This document shows, in pieces, positions 7,902 through 16,787 of a stretch of DNA of 64,000 nt (its first letter is position 1; each line of letters opens with the position of its first letter). Origin of the DNA: an uncultured Sphingomonadales bacterium (lineage in GTDB: Bacteria > Pseudomonadota > Alphaproteobacteria > Sphingomonadales > Rhodothalassiaceae). The translations under genes were made by a program, and so were the position numbers. The notes below the pieces were generated by a model. The model was not told the DNA's origin, ran no database searches, and saw nothing but the letters and a program-made list of their open reading frames with translations. The DNA lies in contig CANMND010000002.1 of the NCBI GenBank assembly GCA_947499155.1, positions 248,001 to 312,000 of the forward strand, given 5' to 3'.

Positions 7902-9710
7902 ATGTCAGTCCCTTTGTTGAGTTTAAGCGAAATTCGTCTCAATCTTGGGGCGACAGTATTGTTTTCCGGCCTGGACCTGTCCGTATCCATGGGCGAGCGT
8001 TTATGCCTTTTGGGGCGCAATGGGTCGGGCAAATCCACCTTGTTGAAGGTGATCGCAGGCCTCGTTGAGGCTGATGGCGGTGAACGCTTCGTTCAGCCGG
8101 GAGTACATATCGCTTATCTGCCACAGGAGCCTGATTTTGGCAGATATGATAGGTTGAAAGACTATGTTGCTTCAGGCCTTGGCATTGATGAAGAAGATGC
8201 CCTTCATAAGGTAGAGGCTGCACTGGCTGAACTGAATCTGTTGCCCGACGGGAACCCAAAGCATCTTTCCGGTGGAGAATTGCGCAAGGCTGCAATTGCA
8301 AGGGCCTTTGTGGCTGAACCGGATCTGCTCTTGCTGGACGAGCCGACAAACCATCTGGATATTGCGACAATCTTGTGGCTGGAGCAAAAGCTTGCAGCTT
8401 ATCGGGGGGCTGTCATCCTTATCAGCCATGACCGGGCTTTTTTGACCAGGCTTGCCAGTGCCTGCCTGTGGCTAGATCGTGGTGTCGTGCGGAGACTTGA
8501 CCGTGGGTTTGAGGCATTTCCCGACTGGATGGCGTCTGAATTGGCCCGAGAGGCTGAAGAAACGGCAAAGCTCGACAAGCTCATCGCCGAAGAGACCCGC
8601 TGGTCCCATGCTGGTATCACGGCACGGCGGACCCGCAATGAAGGCCGCATGCGCCGGCTGGCTGCCCTTAGGAAGGAAAGAAGCCAGCGTATAGCGCATC
8701 AGGGCACAGCAGCGCTTGCCCTCGCCGAAGGACGCACATCCGGCAAGTTGGTGATTGAAGCCGAAAACGTCAAAAAGTCTTTTGGTGATAGGGTCATTAT
8801 CGAAGACTTTTCCACCCGGATCATCAGGGGGGACCGCATCGGTATTATCGGTCCCAATGGTGCTGGGAAAACCACCTTGTTGAATATTCTCACGGGGCAG
8901 CTACAGCCGGATCAGGGCAGTATCAGGTTGGGTACGAATCTTGAGAAGCTGGTGATTGAGCAAAAACGCGACAGTCTCGACCCCGATACCAGCTTGTGGG
9001 AGACATTGACTGGCGGCAGCGCTGATCAGGTCATGGTCCGAGGGCAGCCCAAGCACATCATCGCCTATTTGAAAGACTTCCTGTTTTCACCGGCCCAGGC
9101 CCGCAGTCCGGTCCGTGCGCTCTCAGGTGGTGAGAAAAACCGGCTTATGCTGGCCAAGGCGCTGACCAAGCCATCCAATTTGCTGATCCTTGATGAGCCC
9201 ACCAATGACCTTGATATGGAGACCCTGGACCTGTTGCAGGAGATATTGGCGGAATATGAAGGAACTGTCCTTCTCGTCAGCCATGACCGGGACTTCATCG
9301 ATAGACTTGTCACCTCAACCATTGTCATGGAAGGTGATGGATCGGTCGTGGAATATGCAGGTGGCTATTCGGACTATCTGGCTCAGAAACCTAGAACGGA
9401 AAAAGATCGCCCAGAACCACGTCCTGATCGAAAGAAGGCAACTTCATCGGAGAAGCCAAAACCACAACGGGCGACACGCCTAAGCTTTAAGGACAAGCAT
9501 GCCCTTGAAACACTGCCCAAGGAAATAAGTGCACTTGAACGCGAAGCGGCGCTGCTTGAACAGGCAGTCGCAGACCCCGATGCCTATCAACGGGATCCAA
9601 ATAAGTTTACTCTGGCCACTGAGCGACTGTCAGCATGCCGCAGCCTGATTGCTGAAAAAGAAGAGCAGTGGCTGGAACTGGAACTCATGAGAGAGAGTTT
9701 GGAAGGTTGA
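7902..9710 (+). CDS. ABC-F family ATPase, Uup-like
   Basis: A soluble twin-ATPase protein with no membrane segments. It has two Walker A motifs (GRNGSGKST and GPNGAGKTT), two LSGGE signatures and two Walker B motifs (LLLLDEPTNHLD and LLILDEPTNDLD). A linker follows the first ATPase, and the C-terminus carries a charged linker and a coiled coil (about residues 530-602), the arrangement of Uup. ABC-F proteins act at the ribosome; Uup is linked to ribosome function and transposon excision in E. coli. The stop of this gene abuts the next ORF. Confidence 0.92.
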   Translation: MSVPLLSLSEIRLNLGATVLFSGLDLSVSMGERLCLLGRNGSGKSTLLKVIAGLVEADGGERFVQPGVHIAYLPQEPDFGRYDRLKDYVASGLGIDEEDALHKVEAALAELNLLPDGNPKHLSGGELRKAAIARAFVAEPDLLLLDEPTNHLDIATILWLEQKLAAYRGAVILISHDRAFLTRLASACLWLDRGVVRRLDRGFEAFPDWMASELAREAEETAKLDKLIAEETRWSHAGITARRTRNEGRMRRLAALRKERSQRIAHQGTAALALAEGRTSGKLVIEAENVKKSFGDRVIIEDFSTRIIRGDRIGIIGPNGAGKTTLLNILTGQLQPDQGSIRLGTNLEKLVIEQKRDSLDPDTSLWETLTGGSADQVMVRGQPKHIIAYLKDFLFSPAQARSPVRALSGGEKNRLMLAKALTKPSNLLILDEPTNDLDMETLDLLQEILAEYEGTVLLVSHDRDFIDRLVTSTIVMEGDGSVVEYAGGYSDYLAQKPRTEKDRPEPRPDRKKATSSEKPKPQRATRLSFKDKHALETLPKEISALEREAALLEQAVADPDAYQRDPNKFTLATERLSACRSLIAEKEEQWLELELMRESLEG

Positions 9711-9734
9711 ATGACTGAAACAGACAGAGGGAAT

Positions 9735-10829
9735 ATGAAAACAGTCGCACTGCGCAGTCGGGCCTTAAAGCTCGTTGTTCCATTTCTCACGCTGTCTTTA
9801 CTGGCTTGTGGGGCGCCATCGCTCAAGCAAGCGCCAGTCCTGTCGCCCTATGCCTCGATGCCGGAAGCACACAGTAACAATGCAACTGCAAGCCTTGTAC
9901 GTAATGGACAAAGTTACCTCTATAGCTTTATGGGGCTGAAAGCGGGAAAAACCTACGCCGATGTTTCAACGGCTGCCTTTGAGTATGACCTGGATGCGGA
10001 TCAGTGGCGACGGCTTAACCCGGTTCCTGTCCCTGAGGGTAGACTGGCATCTGCTGCAGTCTCATTACTTGGGTCTATTTATATTTTTGGTGGTTATACG
10101 GTAGATGCGAACGGTCATGAAGTGAGCACTCCAGACGTTTATCGCTATGATCCTGCTGACAATACCTATATCCGACTGGCGGATATACCAAAGCCCGTCG
10201 ATGACAGTGTCGTTTTCGCGTATGCGGAACGCTACATCTATCTGGTGAGCGGCTGGCACATGGATGGCAATGTCGCAAATGTCCAAGTCTTTGATACTAA
10301 AGAAGATGTGTGGTTCAATGCCACGGATTTTCCCGGTGTTCCTGTCTTTGGCCATGCAGGTGGCATAGTTGGTGACAGTATTGTCATCATTGACGGTGTC
10401 GCCGTCTTAGGCACAGATCAGGGAAAGCGCCGTTATGGTCTCGTAAGTCAGGCTTTTTTAGGAAAAATCAACCCAGATGATCCGTCCGATATAAACTGGA
10501 TCAGCATCGACAATCATGGCGGAGAACCGCTTTACCGTTCAGCCGGTACTGGCAGCACGGAGCGTGGACTTGTCCTCTTCGCCGGAGGTTCAACGACCGC
10601 CTATAACTATAATGGTACGGGTTATGACGGAACGCCCGCCAGGCCCTCTGCTCGGGTTTTCGGCTATGACGTGGATAATGACCTGTGGATGGGATTTGAG
10701 GACAAGGCCCTTCCCAGCATGGATCACCGTGCCTTGTTACCCGCGGCTGGTGCCTTCTGGACAATCGGCGGCATGACGAATGAACAGAAGGTTATGGGCT
10801 ATCCGGACAGGATTACGGCTGTCGAATGA
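9735..10829 (+). CDS. Kelch-repeat lipoprotein
   Basis: A predicted outer-membrane or periplasmic lipoprotein with a kelch-type beta-propeller. A hydrophobic stretch ends in the lipobox LLAC, giving a lipidated Cys. At least four kelch-like blades are visible, for example SIYIFGGYTVDANGHEVSTPDVYRYDP, YIYLVSGWHM, GLVLFAGGST and AFWTIGGMTN. The overall pattern recalls sialate mutarotase (NanM) but no sialic acid genes are near, so substrate is unknown. The ORF opens at 9711; the ATG at 9735 has AGAGGGA just upstream and begins a proper signal peptide. The gene follows the ABC-F gene directly and converges on yaaA. Confidence 0.82.
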   Translation: MKTVALRSRALKLVVPFLTLSLLACGAPSLKQAPVLSPYASMPEAHSNNATASLVRNGQSYLYSFMGLKAGKTYADVSTAAFEYDLDADQWRRLNPVPVPEGRLASAAVSLLGSIYIFGGYTVDANGHEVSTPDVYRYDPADNTYIRLADIPKPVDDSVVFAYAERYIYLVSGWHMDGNVANVQVFDTKEDVWFNATDFPGVPVFGHAGGIVGDSIVIIDGVAVLGTDQGKRRYGLVSQAFLGKINPDDPSDINWISIDNHGGEPLYRSAGTGSTERGLVLFAGGSTTAYNYNGTGYDGTPARPSARVFGYDVDNDLWMGFEDKALPSMDHRALLPAAGAFWTIGGMTNEQKVMGYPDRITAVE

Positions 10830-10848
10830 GTAATCGTCGCGGTCTGTC

Positions 10849-11628
10849 CTATACCCTGCTGTCGGGACGCAAGAATGTCCATAAATTGTCATCTGACAAT
10901 GAAGGATCAAAGCCATAGCCGTCCTTATTGTATGCCTTCAGCTCCTGTGGGTCAGATAATTGATTTTCCACAATAAAACGTGCCATCTGGCCGCGGGCTT
11001 TCTTGGCAAAAAAGCTGATCACTTTTGGCTTTCCCTCACGCATTTCACGAAACTCTATTGTCCGCACAGGGTGTGAAAGTGCGGAGAATTTGATCGCTTT
11101 GGCGTATTCCCGACTCGCCAGGTTGATCAATGTTTTTGCGCCAGCTTTATCCATGTCATCATTCAGACTCAGGGCAATTTTGTCGCCCCAATAGCTATAA
11201 AGGTCCGATGCACTGTCAGTTTGAAAGCGTGTGCCCATTTCAAGCCGATATGGAGCCATAAGATCCAGTGGCCGTAAAACTCCATAAAGTCCTGACAATA
11301 TCCTCAGATATTTTTGCGCGTGCTTGATACCGGCAGGTGACAGGCTGTTTGCATCCAGCCCCTGATAGACATCACCATTGAAGGCAAAAACTGATGGCTT
11401 GGCGTCAATGGGTGTCAGCGTCTCCTCGAAGTCCTTGAACCTGCTGGCAGTCTTCTCAGCCAGTCGGCCTGATATCTTCATCAGTCTTTTAATCTCTGCC
11501 ACCGGCAATCTGGCACCGGTACTGGCAAGGTAGGTGGCATCCTTCATAAATCGCGGCTGAGTGAAATCTTTGACGGGAGGCACAGACTCCATATCGAGGT
11601 TTTTGGCGGGTGACAGGACAACAAGCAT
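10849..11628 (-). CDS. yaaA: Peroxide stress protein YaaA
   Basis: A 259-residue member of the YaaA (DUF328) family, which protects DNA from peroxide damage by limiting free iron. It begins with the signature MLVVLSPAKNLD and contains AFNGDVYQGLDA, SGLYGVLRPLDLMAPYRLEMG and ISFFAKKARGQMARF. The ORF track starts 28 codons earlier, but the ATG at 11628 has CAGGAG upstream and starts at the conserved N-terminus. It converges on the kelch gene with 19 bases between, and is divergent from the PLP enzyme gene. Confidence 0.95.
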   Translation of the reverse strand: MLVVLSPAKNLDMESVPPVKDFTQPRFMKDATYLASTGARLPVAEIKRLMKISGRLAEKTASRFKDFEETLTPIDAKPSVFAFNGDVYQGLDANSLSPAGIKHAQKYLRILSGLYGVLRPLDLMAPYRLEMGTRFQTDSASDLYSYWGDKIALSLNDDMDKAGAKTLINLASREYAKAIKFSALSHPVRTIEFREMREGKPKVISFFAKKARGQMARFIVENQLSDPQELKAYNKDGYGFDPSLSDDNLWTFLRPDSRV

Positions 11629-11770
11629 GAAAACTCCTGATTCATGAAGCAAATGGAAAGCCACAGCCTGTTCTTTGCAATTTCTGGACGCGCTTGTCAA
11701 AACGCATGACATTCAGTCACAACTGGCGCTATGTAAGGCACATGATTCATAGCGTATCGGGGACTTTTCA

Positions 11771-13060
11771 ATGAAAACCAAGAAAAAAGACTTCCATCGC
11801 CGGGCGATCGGCTCACATGTATTAAAACCGGAAACTCAAATGATGGGCTATGGGTTTGATCCCAGCCTGTCTGAAGGATCCCTGAAGCCACCCGTGTTCC
11901 TTACATCCACTTTTGTATTCGACTCGGCTGAGCATGGCCGCGACTTTTTTGATATGGCCAGCGGACGTCGTGAGCGCAGTCCCGGTGAGTCTGAAGGTCT
12001 GATTTATTCGCGCTTCAACAATCCCAATATGGAAGTGCTGGAAGACCGGCTGACACTTTGGGAAAATTCTGAAATGGCTGTGGTTTATTCTTCAGGAATG
12101 GCCGCCATTTTCACGGCAATCATGGCACATGTGAAGCCTGGCGACGTGCTGATCTATTCCCAGCCGATTTATGGCGGAACTGAAACACTTTTACTGAATA
12201 TTCTGCCTAAATGGGGTATCAAGGCCGTAGGTTTTGCTGCCAACGACAGCAAGGCTGCTGTAGACGTAGCGTTTGAAAAGGCAAAAGCCCTTGGTCCTAT
12301 TGGACTTGCGTTGATTGAAACACCTGCCAACCCTACCAATGGTCTTGTCGATATCGCCTATATCGCAGGGAAGCTCAAAGATGAGCGCAATAGCAGTGAC
12401 GAACGTCCGCCGCTTGCCGTTGATAATACTTTCCTTGGTCCTGTATGGCAAAAGCCGTTGGAGCATGGAGCTGATATCGTCCTTTACTCCATGACCAAAT
12501 ATATTGGTGGCCATTCTGATCTTGTGGCAGGTGCCGCCATGGGACCGAAAAAATATTTGAAACCCATGAAAGCTTTGCGAGGCGCCATTGGTAACCAGAT
12601 TGACCCTCATACCTGCTGGATGACCTTGAGGAGTCTTGAGACGCTCAAAATCCGGATGGAAAAAGCCACTGACAATGCCAAGATCATCGCGGAATATCTG
12701 CGTGATCATGACAAGGTGGAAAAAGTCCATTATCTCGGTTTTCTGGAGCCGGGCAGTGCCGCCCACAGCCTGTATGAGCGCCAGTGTCTGGCACCCGGCT
12801 CGACATTTTCCTTTGATGTCAAGGGCGGACAGGCGGAAGCATTTCGCTTCCTCAATGAACTGAGCGTGTTGAAGCTGGCGGTCAGTCTTGGCGGCACGGA
12901 AACTCTCATTAGCCATCCGGCATCCACCACCCATTCCGGTGTTCCCAAGGATCTGCGCGAAATTGCTGGTGTGACTGACAGCTTGTGTCGTGTCTCAGTC
13001 GGGATTGAGGATGCAGGCGACCTTATCGCCGACCTTGAACAGGCTTTGGCCAAAATCTGA
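11771..13060 (+). CDS. Cystathionine gamma-synthase family PLP enzyme
   Basis: A 429-residue member of the Cys/Met metabolism PLP-dependent family. YSSGMAAIFTA binds the PLP phosphate, DNTFLGPVWQKP holds the Asp that contacts the pyridine nitrogen, and Lys243 in SMTKYIGGHSD is the Schiff-base lysine. The C-terminal SLGGTETLISHPASTTH block is complete. Cystathionine gamma-synthase, O-acetylhomoserine sulfhydrylase and methionine gamma-lyase share these motifs, so the reaction is uncertain. A GGGGA site precedes the ATG. A good bidirectional terminator follows. No S-adenosylmethionine riboswitch was recognised in the 142 bases upstream. Confidence 0.88.
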   Translation: MKTKKKDFHRRAIGSHVLKPETQMMGYGFDPSLSEGSLKPPVFLTSTFVFDSAEHGRDFFDMASGRRERSPGESEGLIYSRFNNPNMEVLEDRLTLWENSEMAVVYSSGMAAIFTAIMAHVKPGDVLIYSQPIYGGTETLLLNILPKWGIKAVGFAANDSKAAVDVAFEKAKALGPIGLALIETPANPTNGLVDIAYIAGKLKDERNSSDERPPLAVDNTFLGPVWQKPLEHGADIVLYSMTKYIGGHSDLVAGAAMGPKKYLKPMKALRGAIGNQIDPHTCWMTLRSLETLKIRMEKATDNAKIIAEYLRDHDKVEKVHYLGFLEPGSAAHSLYERQCLAPGSTFSFDVKGGQAEAFRFLNELSVLKLAVSLGGTETLISHPASTTHSGVPKDLREIAGVTDSLCRVSVGIEDAGDLIADLEQALAKI

Positions 13061-13082
13061 TATCACCCAGACAGCAAACTAA

Positions 13083-13118
13083 AAGACCCCGCAGGATCAT
13101 CTAATCCGGCGGGGTCTT
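13083..13118. terminator. Bidirectional terminator
   Basis: AAGACCCCGC at 13083-13092 and GCGGGGTCTT at 13109-13118 are a perfect 10-base inverted repeat with a 16-base loop. It lies between the convergent PLP enzyme gene and the DUF885 gene. The T tracts are short on both sides. Confidence 0.75.
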
Positions 13119-13138
13119 GTTATTCTGTCAAAGGCCGC

Positions 13139-14884
13139 CTATTCAGCCTTTGATTTCTCAATAAAATTGTCGATCTTTTGTTCCAGTATAGGCAAGGGCA
13201 GGGAGCCATTGGCGAGGACAGCGTCGTGGAACGCGCGAATATCAAAGTCGGCACCGAGAGTCTTTTCAGCCCGTGCCCGCAATTCAAGAATTTTAAGTTC
13301 TCCCATCTTGTAACCCAGCGCCTGCCCGGGCCATGAGATATAGCGATCCACTTCCGTATTGATATTGTGTTCGCTTAGCGCGGAATTTTCGCGGAAGAAT
13401 CGTACAGCCTCATCTCTGGTCCAGCCTAAAGCATGCATGCCTGTATCCACTACAAGCCTGCCTGCACGCCACATTTCATAAGTCAGACGACCGAAATCTT
13501 CATAAGGCGTTTCATATATCCCCATCTCGATCCCAAGCTTTTCAGTATAAAGCCCCCAGCCTTCGCCAAAGGCGACCACATAAAGGTTTTTCCGAAAATC
13601 AGGGACATTCTCAATTTCCCGCGCCAGTGCGGTTTGCAGATGATGGCCGGGAACCGCTTCATGCACGGTCAGCGCTGGCAGGGTGTAGTATGGTCGCTTA
13701 TCAAGTGCATAGGTGTTGACCATATAAAGGCCGCCACGAACGCCCTTGATGGGACCCCAGTAGCGCCCTGTGGTATAGTTTGGTGCGATATCATTAGGGA
13801 CCTTGCGTACCCCATAAGGCATGCGGGGAAGCAGGCCGAAATAAGCGGGAAGCTTTTCATCGGCATTTTTTGCAATCCACGCAGCACGCTCAAGATAATC
13901 CTGTGCGGTTTTGGGATAAAATTGCGGGTCTGTGCGCAGAAAGTTCAAAAAGTCTGCAAAGTCACCCTCAAAGCCGATCTGGCTTATAATCGCGTCCATT
14001 TCAGACCGGATGCGCTTGGCTTCACCAAGTCCGATCTCGTGTATTTCCTGCGCACTGAGATCCATGGTCGTGTAATATTTTATCCGTGACGCATAATACC
14101 GCTCGCCATCCGGCAGCTCACTGGCGCCAAGGGTTGTGCGAGCTTTTGACATATACTCATTTTCAAAGAATGCTGCCAGCCGGTGCCACGCAGGCAACAG
14201 ACTGTTTTCCAGGACATCCTTGCCTTGCTTTATAAGTGCAGAACGTTTGTCGGGTTCAATGCTGTCTGGCAGGTTTTTGAACGGCGCGTAAAAGGCACTG
14301 TCTTCGGCTTTCGCAACGGCGAGCGCCTGAAAGCCGGGGAGGACATTATCAAGGATGGCGCGCGGCATGGTGAAATTTTCAGCAATACCGGTGCGCATAT
14401 TGGCGATATTCTGATCGACATAGCCCGCCATCTTTTCCAGACGGCTGATATAGTTTTCATAATGCTGCGCTGTTTTGAAGGGTATGGCCTCAATTGAAAA
14501 GACGGCCGAGCTTTGAAAGCCGCTGTCTGATAGGAATGGAATGCGCCACGGACGCCAGGTGGCCGTATCAATTCGGCTTTTCAGATCAAATTCAAACAGA
14601 TCGTAATTGAGCTGATCGTCCTTTGACAGCTTTGAACGGTCTATGGCGTGGAGCCGAGCAAGGAATGCCCTGTCTTCCTCAATGTGACGTTTATGTGCGT
14701 CCGGTGAGACATCAGGCACAGCACTGTCATACTGACGCAAGCCGCGTTGGCTGGCGGAAAAAGGATTGCGCTCCATACGTTGATCCCATTCTTCAGAAAA
14801 CAGGGTATGAAGGTCATCCTGAGGGGCTGATAATGCGGGTAAACCCTGCATCAAAAACAAGGTGATACATGCGATGCGAAACAC
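13139..14884 (-). CDS. Exported DUF885 family protein (putative metallopeptidase)
   Basis: A 581-residue DUF885 protein. The region HEAVPGHHLQ followed by a distal Glu (VVAFGEGWGLYTEKLG) is the zinc-binding pattern of the zincin-like DUF885 proteins. The GTG at 14884 has GGAG six bases upstream and yields a clear signal peptide (FRIACITLFLMQGLPALSA), so I prefer it to the ORF start at 14926. The protein is probably periplasmic or surface-bound and may degrade peptides; substrate is unknown. It is a single gene between two convergent or divergent neighbours. Confidence 0.85.
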   Translation of the reverse strand: MFRIACITLFLMQGLPALSAPQDDLHTLFSEEWDQRMERNPFSASQRGLRQYDSAVPDVSPDAHKRHIEEDRAFLARLHAIDRSKLSKDDQLNYDLFEFDLKSRIDTATWRPWRIPFLSDSGFQSSAVFSIEAIPFKTAQHYENYISRLEKMAGYVDQNIANMRTGIAENFTMPRAILDNVLPGFQALAVAKAEDSAFYAPFKNLPDSIEPDKRSALIKQGKDVLENSLLPAWHRLAAFFENEYMSKARTTLGASELPDGERYYASRIKYYTTMDLSAQEIHEIGLGEAKRIRSEMDAIISQIGFEGDFADFLNFLRTDPQFYPKTAQDYLERAAWIAKNADEKLPAYFGLLPRMPYGVRKVPNDIAPNYTTGRYWGPIKGVRGGLYMVNTYALDKRPYYTLPALTVHEAVPGHHLQTALAREIENVPDFRKNLYVVAFGEGWGLYTEKLGIEMGIYETPYEDFGRLTYEMWRAGRLVVDTGMHALGWTRDEAVRFFRENSALSEHNINTEVDRYISWPGQALGYKMGELKILELRARAEKTLGADFDIRAFHDAVLANGSLPLPILEQKIDNFIEKSKAE

Positions 14885-14931
14885 GTGGCGCTCCCTTATT
14901 GGTTCTGATAACAACCAGAATGGCATAAGGG

Positions 14932-15621
14932 TTATAAAAGTGACAGCCAGTTTTCCAGATCGGTCAGTTCTGACCTGAGATTTTCTCTGCGCTTTTTCTC
15001 TTCAGGGTCTTCGCCCCAAAATGCGCTTTGATGGTCTTCATTGACCATGGCAGCAGCCCATAACGTATCCGTATCGATCGCATCCTTCACGCGCGCAAGA
15101 CCAAGCACGACCGACCCGGATATGGTCGTCGCCGTATGAAGTCCCGCCAATCGACAGTCATCTAAAGATTGTACCAGGTTATTCAAGGCTGTGAGAGCAC
15201 GCTCATCCTGACGAAGCGGGGTGACGCCCTTCGTTGTTTGAAGCCGAATGCCATGTTCTTCAAAGAGCCAGTGTAGCGGCGGATCCCAATATATGCTTTC
15301 CGCCTGAACCAGGTCATGGGGACTTTCTGCCCGATAACAAAGCAGGTCCGTTTGTCCGAATGCAGCCACTTCATCGACCACAGCCGACCGTCTGCTTGTT
15401 ATCGCATCAATTGTGCTGTTCAAAAAACGGGTGATCGGCATCTTTCTGTGGTCGACCACATCATCCATCAGGAGCCATTCGTCACAAATATGTCTGGCCA
15501 TTTTTTCTGTTGGCGCAACCAGTGACGCTTTGGCTGGTGTTTTTACAGGGCGGCCGTCCAGATGGATTGAAAATCCGTTTGCACAGGCTTCATAGCCCGC
15601 ATCTTTATAGAATCGCTTCAT
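14932..15621 (-). CDS. ATP12 family F1-ATPase assembly chaperone
   Basis: A 229-residue ATP12-family protein. The N-terminus MKRFYKDAGYE...FSIHLDGRPVKTPAK is diagnostic, and ICDEWLLMDD, PITRFLNSTIDAI and DLLCYRAESP follow. In mitochondria Atp12 binds the F1 alpha subunit before assembly; the alphaproteobacterial copies are presumed to do the same. It follows the small membrane protein gene by 14 bases and the HAD gene above it. HAD hydrolase next to ATP12 is a common alphaproteobacterial arrangement. Confidence 0.92.
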   Translation of the reverse strand: MKRFYKDAGYEACANGFSIHLDGRPVKTPAKASLVAPTEKMARHICDEWLLMDDVVDHRKMPITRFLNSTIDAITSRRSAVVDEVAAFGQTDLLCYRAESPHDLVQAESIYWDPPLHWLFEEHGIRLQTTKGVTPLRQDERALTALNNLVQSLDDCRLAGLHTATTISGSVVLGLARVKDAIDTDTLWAAAMVNEDHQSAFWGEDPEEKKRRENLRSELTDLENWLSLL

Positions 15622-15635
15622 AAGTCAGCCTGTGC

Positions 15636-16049
15636 CTAGGATTTGGCATCATTGTTCTTGTCGTTTTGCTCGCGCAGATACTGGCGGCGCATATGCCTTT
15701 GTCGCATCCGCTTTGTAGCCTGTCGCTTTTCATCAATAGCGCTTTCTGGGTGTACGCCAAAAAGGCCTAAATGCTTCATGGGAACGATCCAGGCGTTCTT
15801 GATATAGGGCAAACGCTTTGCCATTTTATCGCCCATTCTCGGGTTGGTATAACAGACCAACATTGCGAGGGCGATCATGACAAACAGAACGAGGGCAAAG
15901 GTCAAAACCGTATAAAACGCAGTTAAAAGACTATTGTCCCCGACATAAGTAAAGGACCCAAGCAGCAGATAAACCACGAGGGCAAACCCCAAGAACAGTG
16001 CTGCAAGTCCTAAATACAATTTCCGCCGTTTTGACGGTGTGCTCGTCAT
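15636..16049 (-). CDS. Hypothetical two-TM membrane protein
   Basis: I do not recognise this 137-residue protein. It has two hydrophobic segments at about residues 11-33 and 41-66, a middle region rich in aromatic and basic residues, and a strongly basic tail (RQATKRMRQRHMRRQYLREQNDKNND) likely on the cytoplasmic side. Its ATG overlaps the stop of the upstream HAD gene (ATGA), and ATP12 follows 14 bases later. The operon position suggests translational coupling with both. Confidence 0.75.
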   Translation of the reverse strand: MTSTPSKRRKLYLGLAALFLGFALVVYLLLGSFTYVGDNSLLTAFYTVLTFALVLFVMIALAMLVCYTNPRMGDKMAKRLPYIKNAWIVPMKHLGLFGVHPESAIDEKRQATKRMRQRHMRRQYLREQNDKNNDAKS

Positions 16050-16729
16050 GAAGTCACCTCTTCAAGCAGCTGTGCGATATGAGAGGGCAGGTGATAAGCG
16101 CTTTGCGCGATCAGGGTTGCACCTGCACCCACCAGATCGTCTTCATCGTGATAGCCCCAGGATACACCCAACCCATGGGCACCGGCACGCCCGGCCATGA
16201 GCATATCATAGCTTGTATCCCCGATCAGGACTGTATCATGCGGTTTTGCTTTCGCTTCCTTCATTGCAGCTTCCAGCATGGCAGGATGGGGCTTTGACGG
16301 GTGAAAGTCCGCAGTTTGCAGGCTTATAAAATAATGTTTAAGGTCATGATGTTCAAGAACGGCCCGCAAACCTCGCATGGATTTGCCCGTCGCCACAGCA
16401 AGCTTGAAGCCCTGTCCTGTCAGTTCTACTAGTATTTCGGCGATGCCGGGATATAGGGGTTCGTACATATGGTCAGGGCTGGTTCTGATGGTGAAAAACG
16501 CCTGTTTATAAGCGTCTGTCAGACTATTAATTATCCTGTCATCGTCGGCACCATCAGGGTAAAGCACCCGCATAGCCTCAGGCAGTGAGAGGCCAACAAT
16601 ACGCCTTACACTATGGTCAGAGGGCACAGCTAAGCCACAGGCCTCAAAGGCCGTGACGGCTGCTTTCTGGATCACATGCTGGCTGTCCACCAGCGTGCCA
16701 TCGCAATCAAATACAATCAGCTTTGTCAT
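16046..16729 (-). CDS. HAD family hydrolase, phosphoglycolate phosphatase-like
   Basis: A 227-residue HAD phosphatase of subfamily IA. Motif I is FDCDGTLVDS, motif II lies near VATGKSMRG, Lys is in HPSKPHPAM, and motif IV is LIGDTSYDMLMAGRAG. Gph and related phosphatases share this set; substrate is not determined. The ORF track starts 16 codons earlier, but MTKLIVFDCDGTL is the standard N-terminus, so ATG 16729 is preferred although its ribosome site is weak. First gene of the HAD-membrane protein-ATP12 run. Confidence 0.88.
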   Translation of the reverse strand: MTKLIVFDCDGTLVDSQHVIQKAAVTAFEACGLAVPSDHSVRRIVGLSLPEAMRVLYPDGADDDRIINSLTDAYKQAFFTIRTSPDHMYEPLYPGIAEILVELTGQGFKLAVATGKSMRGLRAVLEHHDLKHYFISLQTADFHPSKPHPAMLEAAMKEAKAKPHDTVLIGDTSYDMLMAGRAGAHGLGVSWGYHDEDDLVGAGATLIAQSAYHLPSHIAQLLEEVTS

Positions 16730-16787
16730 ATGCTGGATATAGGCTGTAACGCCATAAAACAAAAGGGCAACAGACACATCATATTGA

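Noticed and set aside
11629-11770. SAM riboswitch before the sulfur amino acid enzyme
   Set aside because: No conserved SAM-I or SAM-II core is visible in the 142 bases.
12191-12934. 247-residue minus-strand ORF inside the PLP enzyme gene
   Set aside because: It is antisense to a complete, motif-rich enzyme; no family resemblance and no ribosome site.
13433-14089. 218-residue plus-strand ORF inside the DUF885 gene
   Set aside because: Antisense shadow; the minus-strand protein has the zinc motif and signal peptide.
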